The position numbers and the translations under genes are program-made. Positions 36,032-45,064 of a stretch of DNA of 64,000 nucleotides are shown one piece after another. Below the pieces are notes generated by a model, which saw only the letters and a list, made by a program, of their open reading frames with translations, was not told the DNA's origin and did not search any database. Where the stretch lies: assembly GCA_018824305.1 (NCBI GenBank), contig JAHJGM010000026.1:62001-126000 (forward strand), given 5' to 3'. Source of the DNA: a bacterium (lineage in GTDB: Bacteria > Campylobacterota > Campylobacteria > Campylobacterales > Sulfurimonadaceae). Numbering within the stretch: the stretch's first letter is position 1; every line of letters starts with the position of its first letter.

Positions 36032-36045
36032 TAATGAAAATTGAC

Positions 36046-36180
36046 TTAAACTGTCAATGATTTACGACCTTTAGCGCGACGAGCGTTGATTATTTTACGA
36101 CCGTTTTTTGTAGCCATACGTGCTCTGAAACCATGAGTACGTTTACGTGGCGTATTATGCGGTTGGTATGTTCTTTTCAT
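36046..36180 (-). CDS. rpmH: Ribosomal protein bL34
   Basis: A 44-aa basic protein. Translation of the minus strand gives [18 protein letters not shown], then [20 protein letters not shown] and a short tail RKSLTV. This is the universally conserved L34 sequence. It heads the rpmH-rnpA-yidD-yidC-khpB-mnmE-ruvX operon. No dnaA or DnaA-box cluster is visible beside it, unlike in many bacteria. Confidence 0.97.
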   Translation of the reverse strand: MKRTYQPHNTPRKRTHGFRARMATKNGRKIINARRAKGRKSLTV

Positions 36181-36274
36181 GCCAAATCCTCTTTTAAAAT
36201 TTTAAGTCCGCAATGTTACAAAAATATTACTTAAATATCGGTTAATGTTTATGATTTAGGCATAAACACTCTCT

Positions 36275-36622
36275 TTAAAAATGTAAAAAATCCTTAAGCG
36301 GCTGTTCTTTTGATTGTTGTGCAGGCGCTGAAAAAAGTTCCTCTTTCATTTTCATATGACAATCTCTACAGCCTCGGATAACTTTATGTTCGGCTATATT
36401 GGGTTTTTCTATCTTTTCTACACTATGGCATGCAAAGCAATCACTTCCGCAGTCTGCCATCTTTTGCGGATCTGCAGGATGACATTTTATACATGTAAGC
36501 ATGGACTTATGGTTAGTATCCTCATGAATCGTAGGAACAAGTTTTGGATGGCATGTAAGACAATCGCCCGTACATGCCGTCAATGATATATAAGCTGTAA
36601 AAATTAAAGTTATTATTTTCAT
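36275..36622 (-). CDS. Small tetraheme cytochrome c
   Basis: A 115-aa exported protein with four heme c sites, CLTCH, CIKCH, CFACH and CRDCH, and further histidines (HEDTNHKS, AEHK) as likely distal ligands. The signal peptide is MKIITLIFTAYISLTACTG; the cysteine in TACTG could make it a lipoprotein, though it is close to the first heme site. The C terminus is proline/glutamine-rich. It is a single gene with its own TATAAT between rpmH and clpB. Probably a periplasmic electron carrier; partner unknown. Confidence 0.88.
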   Translation of the reverse strand: MKIITLIFTAYISLTACTGDCLTCHPKLVPTIHEDTNHKSMLTCIKCHPADPQKMADCGSDCFACHSVEKIEKPNIAEHKVIRGCRDCHMKMKEELFSAPAQQSKEQPLKDFLHF

Positions 36623-36628
36623 GGCAAA

Positions 36629-36634
36629 ATTATA
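36629..36634 (-). promoter_or_regulatory. Candidate -10 box for the tetraheme cytochrome
   Basis: TATAAT on the minus strand only six bases before the ATG, in the 25-base gap to clpB. Such spacing would give a near-leaderless message. Confidence 0.35.
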
Positions 36635-36647
36635 ACCGTTTTTTTAT

Positions 36648-39227
36648 TTACGATACAGTGACCTTTATCTCTCCGTTCTCTGCACCAAAGGTGACTTTTG
36701 AGCCCTCCTCGACTTCTCCGCCGAGGATAAGATCTGCCAGTCTATCCTCTACGATCTCATAAAGTGCACGTTTTAAAGGTCTTGCTCCATATACAGGATC
36801 AAAGCCGGCTTCAGCGATAAGCTCTTTAGCTTCTTCACTCAGACTTATGGTTATATCCCTTTCTTCGACTTTTGCCACGATCTCGCTAAAGAAAAGATCC
36901 ACGATCCCTTTGATCTGTGAGCTTCCAAGCGGATTGAAGATAACAATATCGTCAAGTCTGTTTAAAAACTCCGGTTTGAATGCCATCTTCAGCTCACCCA
37001 TCACGGCATCTTGCATCTTGTCATAGTCACTGTTTAAACTCATGATCTTATCACTTGCAATATTGCTCGTCATGATGATGATCGTATTGGTAAAGTCTAC
37101 CGTCACACCTTTATTGTCTGTCAAACGCCCGTCATCAAGCACTTGAAGCAGGATGTTAAATACATCGGGATGCGCTTTTTCCACTTCATCTAAAAGCACG
37201 ACGCTGTAAGGTTTACGGCGCACCGCTTCAGTGAGCTGTCCGCCCTCATCATACCCGACATACCCAGGAGGAGCACCGACCAGACGTGAAACGGCATGTT
37301 TCTCCATATATTCACTCATATCTATTCGCACCATCGCTTCTTCGGTATCAAAGAGGAATTTTGCCAACGTCTTAGCCGTCTGTGTTTTACCTACACCCGT
37401 AGGTCCAAGGAAAAGAAAACTTCCTATGGGTCTGTTTTTATCGGAGAGACCCGCTTTATTTCTCTTGATCGCACGAGCCACGGCATGTGTTGCACGCTCT
37501 TGACCGATGACCGAGATGTTAAGTTCATCCTCTACATGTAAGATCTTCTCTTTCTCGCTTTGAAGCATCTTGTTTACAGGAATCCCAGTCCAACGACTTA
37601 TAATGGAAGCTATCGCGTCTTCATCGACACTGTTTTTAAGCAGTGTTCCCTCTTTCTGCATCTCTTTCCATTTTTCCTGTAATGTTTTTTCTTCCTCTAA
37701 CAGTTTTGGAACGATACCATACTCTATCTCTGCGGCTTTGTTATAGTCACCGCCGTTTTTTGCCTGTTCTGCTTCACGTTTTTTAGCTTCTACATCCGAT
37801 TTTATCGTAGCGATATTCTCAAAAATCGTTTTTTCATGATTGAACTGAGACTCTAATGCGCGTTTTTCCTCTTCGGCATCTGCAAGTTCTTTGACGATCT
37901 CTTCGATTCTTTTCGTATTGCTTGCAGATTCTTCCATCTTCAAAGCTTCACGTTCGACATTCAGTTCTTGTATCTTTCTTTTAATCGATGCCAACGCATT
38001 TGGCTCACTCTCTATCTGCATCTTAAGTTCTGCTGCCGCTTCATCTATAAGATCGATCGCTTTGTCCGGTAAAAATCTGTCCGTGATGTACCTCTCACTG
38101 AGTTTTGCCGCTGCTACAAGTGCAGAATCGGTGATAGTGATATTATGATACGCTTCAAGATTTTCTTTGATACCGCGGAGTATCTGCAACGCTTGATTTA
38201 TGCTCGGTTCATCCACACGAATCGGCTGAAAACGTCTTTGAAGTGCCGCATCCTTTTCAAAATACTTTCTATACTCTTTTAAAGTCGTTGCACCGATTGT
38301 ACGAAGCTCACCGCGGGCAAGTGCCGGTTTTAGGATATTTGCCGCATCCATACTCCCCTCACTCGCTCCTGCGCCGATTATGGTGTGTATCTCATCTATA
38401 AACAAGATGATATTTGCACTCTGTTTTACTTCATCGATGACCGCTTTGAGCCTGTCTTCAAACTCCCCGCGATATTTTGCACCAGCAATCAATGCACTCA
38501 TATCAAGGGCGATAACACGTTTGTTTTGAAGCGAAAGGGGAACCTCTTTATTATAGATACGCTGAGCCAGTCCCTCCACTAAAGCAGTTTTACCGACACC
38601 CGGTTCACCTAAAAGAATAGGATTATTTTTTGTCTTACGTATCAGTATCTGCATCGCGCGGTTTATCTCTTCATCACGTCCGATTACAGGAGAGAGTTTG
38701 CCCTCGGCAGCCTCTTTTGTCAGGTCAATACCATACTTTGACAATGCTTCAAGATTTTCATCTGCCGTTTGAGATTCTATCTTCTGTCCTGCGCGGAATG
38801 ATTCAAGTGTTTTTGTCAGATCCACTATATTGACATATTTGGTAATAACCTCTTTAAACGGTGATTCATTGAGATTTGCGATGATATAACTGTCTACTGC
38901 TAAAAACGAATCGCCGTTTTTAGTCATCTCTCCTGCACCGCGTTGCAGAGAATCTACGAATTTTTTCGACAGTTTTATGTTTTCTTTGTTCACCGATGAT
39001 GATGTAGGAAATTTGTTTGCCATACTTTTTATATCTAGTTCGATCGCTGTCTTATCTACATTCATCTTATTAAACGCCTGATTTAAAACAGAGTTTGTAT
39101 TTGTTAACTGTGCCCATAAAAAGTGTGTAGGGTCGACCTCCATATTTTTATTGTGCAAAGCTAATGATATAGACGATTCGATGGCTTGGGTCATATTATG
39201 CGTGAGTTTTTCAAAAATATTATTCAT
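36648..39227 (-). CDS. clpB: ClpB, disaggregase chaperone
   Basis: An 859-aa Hsp100 ATPase that with DnaK extracts proteins from aggregates. The Clp N domain is followed by AAA-1 with [19 protein letters not shown] (Walker A near residue 205). The long coiled-coil middle domain spans about residues 400-530. AAA-2 has [20 protein letters not shown] and ends with [20 protein letters not shown]. The middle domain distinguishes it from ClpA and ClpC. The promoter carries an HspR-type operator (39265-39285). Confidence 0.97.
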   Translation of the reverse strand: MNNIFEKLTHNMTQAIESSISLALHNKNMEVDPTHFLWAQLTNTNSVLNQAFNKMNVDKTAIELDIKSMANKFPTSSSVNKENIKLSKKFVDSLQRGAGEMTKNGDSFLAVDSYIIANLNESPFKEVITKYVNIVDLTKTLESFRAGQKIESQTADENLEALSKYGIDLTKEAAEGKLSPVIGRDEEINRAMQILIRKTKNNPILLGEPGVGKTALVEGLAQRIYNKEVPLSLQNKRVIALDMSALIAGAKYRGEFEDRLKAVIDEVKQSANIILFIDEIHTIIGAGASEGSMDAANILKPALARGELRTIGATTLKEYRKYFEKDAALQRRFQPIRVDEPSINQALQILRGIKENLEAYHNITITDSALVAAAKLSERYITDRFLPDKAIDLIDEAAAELKMQIESEPNALASIKRKIQELNVEREALKMEESASNTKRIEEIVKELADAEEEKRALESQFNHEKTIFENIATIKSDVEAKKREAEQAKNGGDYNKAAEIEYGIVPKLLEEEKTLQEKWKEMQKEGTLLKNSVDEDAIASIISRWTGIPVNKMLQSEKEKILHVEDELNISVIGQERATHAVARAIKRNKAGLSDKNRPIGSFLFLGPTGVGKTQTAKTLAKFLFDTEEAMVRIDMSEYMEKHAVSRLVGAPPGYVGYDEGGQLTEAVRRKPYSVVLLDEVEKAHPDVFNILLQVLDDGRLTDNKGVTVDFTNTIIIMTSNIASDKIMSLNSDYDKMQDAVMGELKMAFKPEFLNRLDDIVIFNPLGSSQIKGIVDLFFSEIVAKVEERDITISLSEEAKELIAEAGFDPVYGARPLKRALYEIVEDRLADLILGGEVEEGSKVTFGAENGEIKVTVS

Positions 39228-39254
39228 TTTTCAACCTTTTTTCTAAGATAAAAA

Positions 39255-39285
39255 ATTATATCTAATTGAGTCACTTGTTGTCAAG
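39255..39285 (-). promoter_or_regulatory. clpB promoter with a HAIR-like HspR operator
   Basis: On the minus strand TTGACA (39284-39279) and TATAAT (39260-39255) are 18 bases apart. Across the -35 and spacer is CTTGACA-N7-ACTCAAT (39285-39265), which matches the HAIR consensus CTTGAGT-N7-ACTCAAG at 11 of 14 positions with the exact seven-base spacer. HspR represses clpB in Campylobacter and Helicobacter, so heat-inducible derepression is likely. Confidence 0.65.
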
Positions 39286-39366
39286 TTCTTTTAGTCTATT
39301 TTCATAATCAATATATAAACCCTCAAGAGGATATAAAATTTTATTGTTATGTAAATGAGTTTTAAG

Positions 39367-39372
39367 TATAAT
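39367..39372 (+). promoter_or_regulatory. Candidate -10 box for ctpA-purC operon
   Basis: TATAAT preceded by TTTTAAG, 37 bases before the ctpA ATG. It is divergent from the clpB promoter and separated from it by about 80 bases. Confidence 0.5.
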
Positions 39373-39408
39373 ATCCAATCTTAAAATTCAACACTTGCTA
39401 GGTAAATA

Positions 39409-40722
39409 ATGCTAAATAAAAAATTTCTAACGATGGGTTTCATTTCGACTGCTGCTGCGCTTAGTTTATTCTACTCTACATCACTTTTTGCAACAACGCA
39501 ACAAAAGCCGACAAATGAAGCGTCAAGACTTCAAGCTTTGGCAAAATTCACTAAAGTTCTAGGAATTGTTGAAGAATACAATGTCGATGATGTAACACTG
39601 CAAGAACTTATCGACAAATCTCTTCAAGGACTTATGACCAACCTTGACGCACACTCTACCTTCTTAAATAAAAAAAGCTTTGACAGTCTGAAAGTACAAA
39701 CAGACGGAGAGTTCGGGGGACTTGGGATCACGGTAGGAATGAAAGACGGCGCACTGACCGTCATCGCTCCAATTGAAGGAACACCTGCTGATAAAGCCGG
39801 ATTAAAAGCAGAAGATATCATCCTCAAAATAAACAACAAATCCACATTAAATATGACTATTGACGATGCAGTCAATCTTATGCGTGGAAAAGTCGGAACA
39901 CCGATCGACATCACGATTGTCAGAAAAAGTGAAGCAAAACCTTTACATGTGCATATCGTCAGAGGCAACATCAAGATCCAGTCTGTGTATACAAAACAGA
40001 TAGATGACAACATACTCTATATCAGAGTCACAAGTTTTGATAAAAAAGTCGTCGATGGTGTCAAAAAAGCTGTCAATCAATACAAAAACAAAGACAAAGG
40101 GATCATCTTAGATCTTAGAAACAATCCCGGCGGCCTACTAGACCAAGCTGTGGGACTGGTGGATCTTTTTGTAGATAAAGGCACTATCGTTTCACAAAAA
40201 GGACGTACTAAAGAGGAAGACAAAACATACCGTGCGACTTCAAGCGCCACTATCACAGATATGCCGATGGTAGTACTCATCAACGGAGGAAGTGCGAGTG
40301 CATCCGAGATAGTCTCCGGTGCATTACAAGATGACAGACGTGCCGTTTTAGTCGGTAAAAAAAGTTTTGGAAAAGGGAGTGTTCAAGTCATTCTCCCAAT
40401 TTCTGAAGATGAAGCTATAAAACTGACTATCGCAAGATACTACCTGCCAAGCGGACGTACGATACAAGCCGTGGGTGTCACACCGGATATAGAAGTAGAT
40501 GCGGGTGAGATAAAGACTGACGACAACGAATTTATGATCAAAGAAGCGGATCTTAAAAAACATCTTGAAAAAGAGCTACAAAAAGATTCCGGAAAAACTG
40601 TAGAGAAAAATACGGCTAAAACAAATAAAGAGCAGACGATCACGACTGAACAGCTTCATAAAGATCTGCAGTTAAAAGAAGCGGTCGGAATAATAAAAGC
40701 ATTAATCATAACAAAAGGATAA
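39409..40722 (+). CDS. ctpA: CtpA/Prc, S41 C-terminal processing protease
   Basis: A 437-aa periplasmic serine protease. The signal peptide ([18 protein letters not shown]) is followed by a helical region. The PDZ domain ([20 protein letters not shown]) covers about residues 105-185. The catalytic Ser lies in [16 protein letters not shown], and the Lys in [33 protein letters not shown] is the conserved S41 strand. A charged tail follows. It precedes purC by seven bases, the order seen in Campylobacter. Confidence 0.95.
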   Translation: MLNKKFLTMGFISTAAALSLFYSTSLFATTQQKPTNEASRLQALAKFTKVLGIVEEYNVDDVTLQELIDKSLQGLMTNLDAHSTFLNKKSFDSLKVQTDGEFGGLGITVGMKDGALTVIAPIEGTPADKAGLKAEDIILKINNKSTLNMTIDDAVNLMRGKVGTPIDITIVRKSEAKPLHVHIVRGNIKIQSVYTKQIDDNILYIRVTSFDKKVVDGVKKAVNQYKNKDKGIILDLRNNPGGLLDQAVGLVDLFVDKGTIVSQKGRTKEEDKTYRATSSATITDMPMVVLINGGSASASEIVSGALQDDRRAVLVGKKSFGKGSVQVILPISEDEAIKLTIARYYLPSGRTIQAVGVTPDIEVDAGEIKTDDNEFMIKEADLKKHLEKELQKDSGKTVEKNTAKTNKEQTITTEQLHKDLQLKEAVGIIKALIITKG

Positions 40723-40729
40723 GACAAAA

Positions 40730-41443
40730 ATGGAAAAACGTGAACTTCTTTATGAAGGAAAAGCTAAAAAACTGTTTACGACAGATGATAAAGATTTGGT
40801 GATTTCTGAGTTTAAAGATGATTTAACTGCCTTCAACGGCTTAAAAAAAGCAAGCGAGGCCGGCAAAGGTGCCCTTAACAACAAAATCTCTACAGAGCTG
40901 TTTAAGCTGCTTGAAGCAAACGGTATTCAGACTCACTTTGTAAAGATGCTTGATGACAACCATATGCTACACAAAAAAGTTGACGTTATCCTTATCGAAG
41001 TTATCGTACGTAACATCGCAACCGGTAGTCTAAGTAAAAATCTGGGCATCGAAGACGGGAAAGTCCTTCCTTTCACTTTAGTCGAGTTTGATTATAAAAA
41101 CGATGCGTTGGGTGACCCGAAACTTAATGATCAACATGCTTTGATATTAGGTCTGGTAAAGTACCAAGACGAGCTTGACAAGATCCGCCGTATGGCAAGA
41201 CAGATCAATGATATCCTGCGCCCGTATTTTGCAGACAAAGGTCTAAATCTTGTTGACTTTAAACTTGAGTTTGGAAAAGACAGCAGCGGAAATATCATTT
41301 TAATTGATGAAATTTCTCCGGACAACTGTCGTTTTTGGGATGCAAAAACAGGTGAAAAGATGGATAAAGACCGTTTCCGTCAAGGTCTTGGCGGGCTAAA
41401 AGTGGCTTATGAAGAAGTTTTAAATAGAATATTAGGAAAATAA
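40730..41443 (+). CDS. purC: PurC, SAICAR synthase
   Basis: A 237-aa ATP-dependent ligase joining CAIR and aspartate. [58 protein letters not shown], then [11 protein letters not shown] and [12 protein letters not shown] are the family blocks in order. The length is that of the short bacterial enzyme. It is followed after two bases by purS. Confidence 0.97.
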   Translation: MEKRELLYEGKAKKLFTTDDKDLVISEFKDDLTAFNGLKKASEAGKGALNNKISTELFKLLEANGIQTHFVKMLDDNHMLHKKVDVILIEVIVRNIATGSLSKNLGIEDGKVLPFTLVEFDYKNDALGDPKLNDQHALILGLVKYQDELDKIRRMARQINDILRPYFADKGLNLVDFKLEFGKDSSGNIILIDEISPDNCRFWDAKTGEKMDKDRFRQGLGGLKVAYEEVLNRILGK

Positions 41444-41445
41444 AA

Positions 41446-41688
41446 ATGACAGCAATAGTAAATGTATCTCTAAAAAACGGTGTTCTTGATTCTCAGGGAA
41501 AAGCGGTCCATCATGCACTTGATTCTCTTCATTTTGAAGGGATCAAAGATGTTAGAGTAGGCAAACAGATAGTTTTAAAACTTGATACTGACGATCATGA
41601 CAAAGCACGTGCCGATGTTACCAAGATGTGTGAAGACCTTCTTGCAAACACTGTCATCGAAGATTACGATATAGAGCTGATAAAATGA
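41446..41688 (+). CDS. purS: PurS, FGAM synthase small subunit
   Basis: An 80-aa protein that bridges PurL and PurQ in the three-part FGAM synthase. TAIVNVSLKNGVLDSQGKAV, then ALDSLHFEGIKDVRVGKQI, are characteristic. Its stop overlaps the purQ start by four bases (ATGA). It confirms that PurL at 2.2-4.4 kb is of the short, multi-subunit type. Confidence 0.96.
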   Translation: MTAIVNVSLKNGVLDSQGKAVHHALDSLHFEGIKDVRVGKQIVLKLDTDDHDKARADVTKMCEDLLANTVIEDYDIELIK

Positions 41689-42359
41689 AAGTAGCAGTAC
41701 TGCAATTTCCGGGTACGAACTGTGAGTATGATACAGTTTATGCATTTAAAAAATTGGGTGCAGAAACACAGGTTATCTGGCATAAAGAGGAATCTTTACC
41801 TAGCGACACGGACCTAGTCGTAGTCGCAGGCGGATTTAGCTATGGAGATTACCTTAGAAGCGGTGCTATCGCTAAGTTCTCACCTATTATGAAAGCTGTC
41901 AAAGAGTATGCGAACAAAGGCGGCAAAGTCCTTGGAATCTGTAACGGTTTTCAGGTATTGACAGAGTCCAGACTTCTTCCCGGCGCATTAAAAAGAAATG
42001 AAAGCCTTCATTTCATCTCTCGTCATCACCATCTTAAAGTGGTCTCTAATGACAATATATTTTTAGAAAAACTATCTGTCGATGATGTTATCAATGTCCC
42101 TATCGCTCACCACGATGGAAACTACTACATCGATGAAGAGAGTTTAAAAGAACTTTATGCAAATAAGCAAGTCCTTTTAAAATATACTGATGCAGAGGGT
42201 AATATCTCAAATCCAAACGGTTCGATCGACTCTATCGCAGGTATCTGTAACAAAGAGAAAAATGTATTTGGTCTAATGCCTCACCCTGAGCGTGCTATGG
42301 AAATGTTACTCGGCAGTGATGACGGAGTCAAAATGCTAGAGGGATTTTTAAGCGCGTGA
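41685..42359 (+). CDS. purQ: PurQ, FGAM synthase glutaminase subunit
   Basis: A 224-aa class I glutamine amidotransferase supplying ammonia to PurL. VAVLQFPGTNCEYDTVYAF opens the protein, VVVAGGFSYGDYLRSGAIA follows, and the nucleophile Cys is in LGICNGFQVL. The His-Glu pair is in LMPHPERAME. It overlaps both purS and the next gene by four bases. Confidence 0.97.
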   Translation: MKVAVLQFPGTNCEYDTVYAFKKLGAETQVIWHKEESLPSDTDLVVVAGGFSYGDYLRSGAIAKFSPIMKAVKEYANKGGKVLGICNGFQVLTESRLLPGALKRNESLHFISRHHHLKVVSNDNIFLEKLSVDDVINVPIAHHDGNYYIDEESLKELYANKQVLLKYTDAEGNISNPNGSIDSIAGICNKEKNVFGLMPHPERAMEMLLGSDDGVKMLEGFLSA

Positions 42360-43453
42360 TACGCTTTATACTTGCTCTCTTACTCATCTTCGGTCTATCT
42401 TTTGCCCAAGATGAGATCGTACAATCTCAAGATAATATGCCGACAGCTCCTAAGATATTATATCTATCTTATGAGGGTATTCCAGAGAGAGTTATCAACG
42501 GCGAAGTATTTCCAATAACGATCAAATCATTATCGACAAAATCAAACTATCAAGATATCTCGTTCCTGTTTGAAAACGGCAACGGTGTCAAGCTTATCGA
42601 AGAAAACTCTAACCATACAAAAAACGGAAAATATTTTTATGATACTTTTTATTTTCAAGCTACGCAAGAGGATGCGGTCTTACCCGATTTTGAAGTTTCT
42701 GCATCCGATGCAAACGGTGTCACCTATCCGACTTCCACAACCCTAAAGGGTAAAAAACTCAACGTCATCACACTCAATCCAAATGATGACTTCTCAAATA
42801 TTATCGCCGATTCTTTCAGCATCAGCAATTATAAGATAACCAGTTATGATAAAAACTTCAATATCGTCCTTTTTATGGCCAATGCATCAAGAAGCGATTT
42901 GGCAAATATACATATAAACAATGTAAAAAAACAGGGCATAGAATCTTTGGATAACAGTTTTATGAGTCCAAGTATCACTTACTATGCGATAATCAAAAAG
43001 GATATTGAAAGCTTTACTTTTTCCTATTTCAATCTTCAAGAACAAAAATTCAAAAAGATATCGCTTCCTGTTATTGTCGACGATGACAGAGTGACTACAC
43101 AAAGCGATCTTAAACCAAAAGATCAGCAGTTTTCAACGATAAAGATCCTCATAGCGACAGCCGTCTTGATCATCCTTTTGATCTTGATCGTATGGAGAAG
43201 AAAATATATATATCTGGTCATATTGACCATACCGATCGCATACATTCTCTACTCTTTAAAACCATCGGAGTTCATCTGTGTCAACGAGGGAACAAATATC
43301 TATCTCCTTCCGCTGGAAAACGGAACCGTGTTTGAACAACTGCCTATAAAAGAATCTCTAGAAGTAGAGGGAACGACAAAGGGTTATAAAAAAATAAAAT
43401 TGGATAACAATAAAATAGGATGGGTCAGAAATGAAGATATTTGCTCGAATTAG
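42356..43453 (+). CDS. Membrane protein with exported N-terminal region and C-terminal SH3-like domain
   Basis: A 365-aa protein of unknown function. Signal peptide MIRFILALLLIFGLSFA leads to a ~230-residue extracytoplasmic beta-rich region. Two membrane helices (IKILIATAVLIILLILIVW and YIYLVILTIPIAYILYSL) follow. The final ~60 residues are a bacterial SH3-like domain (FICVNEGTNIYLLPLENGT, WVRNEDICSN). The overall layout resembles BatD/oxygen-tolerance-like membrane proteins. It is translationally linked to purQ and overlaps plsC by 23 bases, a block conserved in Campylobacter. Confidence 0.8.
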   Translation: MIRFILALLLIFGLSFAQDEIVQSQDNMPTAPKILYLSYEGIPERVINGEVFPITIKSLSTKSNYQDISFLFENGNGVKLIEENSNHTKNGKYFYDTFYFQATQEDAVLPDFEVSASDANGVTYPTSTTLKGKKLNVITLNPNDDFSNIIADSFSISNYKITSYDKNFNIVLFMANASRSDLANIHINNVKKQGIESLDNSFMSPSITYYAIIKKDIESFTFSYFNLQEQKFKKISLPVIVDDDRVTTQSDLKPKDQQFSTIKILIATAVLIILLILIVWRRKYIYLVILTIPIAYILYSLKPSEFICVNEGTNIYLLPLENGTVFEQLPIKESLEVEGTTKGYKKIKLDNNKIGWVRNEDICSN

Positions 43454-44129
43454 TTGGGCATACGCCACCTTTATAATATTTAGTGCTATGGCATTAATGA
43501 TAGCAATATTCAAGCTTATACCAAAACCAAAAGCACAGAAGATAGCGTCAAAATTCATACAACTCTCTACATTCTGGTCATATGAGAAGATCGGAAATGA
43601 AGATCCTCAGGCACAGATGTTTTTAATCAACCATCAAAGTGATCTTGATATCGCTCTTATGGAGCTTTTAAGTTCAAGGGATCTGGCTTGGGTAGCAAAA
43701 AAAGAACTTTTTGACATCCCGTTTTTCGGTTTGACTCTTCGTTTGCCAAATGATATTCCCATAGAACGTGAAAGTAAGAGTTCGCTTGTAAAGCTCTTAA
43801 AAGCGAGTAAAGACAGACTTGACAATGGAAGAGTCATAACGATCTTTCCCGAAGGTACAAGAAGTACAAGCGGCAAGATGCTAAAATTTAAACCGGGTGC
43901 AAAGTTGGTAGCCGACAAATATGCTCTGCGTGTTCAGCCGATAGTCTTTATTGCGACATCATCTTGCTATAATATAAAGAAGTATTACTACAAACCAAAA
44001 AAGATAAAAGCAATATTTTTAGATTCATTTGTAGCCGATAAAGAAGATAGCGAGTGGCTGAACAATTTAAGAACTAAGATGCAAAAGGTGTATGATGATG
44101 AGTTGGCAAACAATACTGGCAATAGGTAG
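43431..44129 (+). CDS. plsC: PlsC-like 1-acylglycerol-3-phosphate acyltransferase
   Basis: A 232-aa membrane acyltransferase that makes phosphatidic acid. An N-terminal hydrophobic helix (WAYATFIIFSAMALMIAIF) precedes the HX4D catalytic motif in LINHQSDLDIALM. The glycerolipid-binding motif is IFPEGTRSTSGKMLKFKPGA. Length and motif spacing are standard. It overlaps both the SH3 gene upstream and crcB downstream. Confidence 0.93.
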   Translation: MKIFARISWAYATFIIFSAMALMIAIFKLIPKPKAQKIASKFIQLSTFWSYEKIGNEDPQAQMFLINHQSDLDIALMELLSSRDLAWVAKKELFDIPFFGLTLRLPNDIPIERESKSSLVKLLKASKDRLDNGRVITIFPEGTRSTSGKMLKFKPGAKLVADKYALRVQPIVFIATSSCYNIKKYYYKPKKIKAIFLDSFVADKEDSEWLNNLRTKMQKVYDDELANNTGNR

Positions 44130-44496
44130 CGGCGGCTTTATCGGAGCTGTGCTTCGTTCATATTTAAACGGTGTCATCTCTCATAAAGTACCTCACGACC
44201 TGCCCTTTGGAACACTCGGCGTCAATCTTATAGGCAGTTTTATAATGGGTCTGCTTTTTGCCTACTTTATGTATACCTCATTCTTTTCTTTACATGTAAA
44301 GAGCTTTTTATCCACAGGGATACTCGGAGCATTGACGACCTACTCCACTTTTGCCATTGAGAGCTTTATGCTCTTGGAGGGTGGAAGTGTCACATTGGCT
44401 TTTATCAATATGGGGCTGAATCTTTTTGGAACCGTTATGATGGCCGGGGGCGGATTTTATCTGGCAAAGTTCATTATCAAACCCGCTCTTAGCTGA
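44092..44496 (+). CDS. crcB: CrcB/Fluc fluoride channel
   Basis: A 134-aa four-helix protein forming a dual-topology fluoride exporter. GSGGFIGAVLRSYLNG, FGTLGVNLIGSFIMGL and GALTTYSTFAIESFML contain the conserved Arg, Asn and the Phe-box region (TTYSTF). Three successive ATG codons at 44092, 44095 and 44098 are possible starts, with AAGG a few bases upstream. No fluoride riboswitch could sit upstream, because the start overlaps plsC by 38 bases. Confidence 0.94.
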   Translation: MMMSWQTILAIGSGGFIGAVLRSYLNGVISHKVPHDLPFGTLGVNLIGSFIMGLLFAYFMYTSFFSLHVKSFLSTGILGALTTYSTFAIESFMLLEGGSVTLAFINMGLNLFGTVMMAGGGFYLAKFIIKPALS

Positions 44497-45064
44497 TCTT
44501 TATTACCTCATCGGCACACCATGATGCGAGTTCCATATCATGGGTTATTAAAAGCATACCCGCCTTTGGCAGGTGTGTTAAAAGCATCTTCATCACATCA
44601 AGCTGTATCACGTTATCAAGAGCGGACGTAGGCTCGTCTAAAAGAAGCAGTTCGGGTTTCATCAAAAGCGCTCTTACGATAGAGGCACGCTGAAGCTGTC
44701 CGCCTGAAAGTTCATGAGGTAATTTATGCAACTCTGAGAGTTCTAGATTCATCGTGTCTAAATACGCTTGAATATCTGCCGTATCTGCCACATCTTCTAT
44801 CTGATTTATGATCTTGTAACTGGGATGAAAAGAGCTGTAAGGGTCTTGAAAGACTTGGGCTGCCCGTTTAGATGTGATCAAACCTTTCTGAGGAGAGAGA
44901 TTGCCATGTATGAGTTCAAAAAAAGTAGATTTTCCAGAGCCACTCTCTCCAACTATCGCTTTGATCTCCCCTACATGTAAAGACAAAGAGAAATCTTTAT
45001 ACAAAAGTTTATCTCTGCTGTATCCGAAAGTCAGATCTTCTACATGTAGGACTTGTTGTTTCAA
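44489..45064 (-). CDS. Orphan ABC-transporter ATPase (Opp/Dpp-like)
   Basis: A 191-aa ATP-binding subunit. Walker A is GESGSGKSTFFELI, the Q loop is AQVFQDPYSSFHP, the signature is LSGGQLQRASIVRALL and Walker B is LLLLDEPTSALD; the H loop is LLITHDMELA. The FQDPYSS segment is typical of peptide/nickel (OppF/NikE) ATPases. It lacks the usual C-terminal oligopeptide domain and is short by about 60-130 residues. No permease gene is adjacent. Its start overlaps the proA stop by four bases; its end overlaps crcB by eight. Confidence 0.88.
   Translation of the reverse strand: MKQQVLHVEDLTFGYSRDKLLYKDFSLSLHVGEIKAIVGESGSGKSTFFELIHGNLSPQKGLITSKRAAQVFQDPYSSFHPSYKIINQIEDVADTADIQAYLDTMNLELSELHKLPHELSGGQLQRASIVRALLMKPELLLLDEPTSALDNVIQLDVMKMLLTHLPKAGMLLITHDMELASWCADEVIKIS

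Noticed and set aside
36046-36274. Chromosome origin next to rpmH
   Set aside because: No dnaA gene and no cluster of DnaA boxes is visible near rpmH in this window.
43990-44098. Fluoride riboswitch before crcB
   Set aside because: The region is coding sequence of plsC overlapping crcB, leaving no leader; no pseudoknot pattern is visible.
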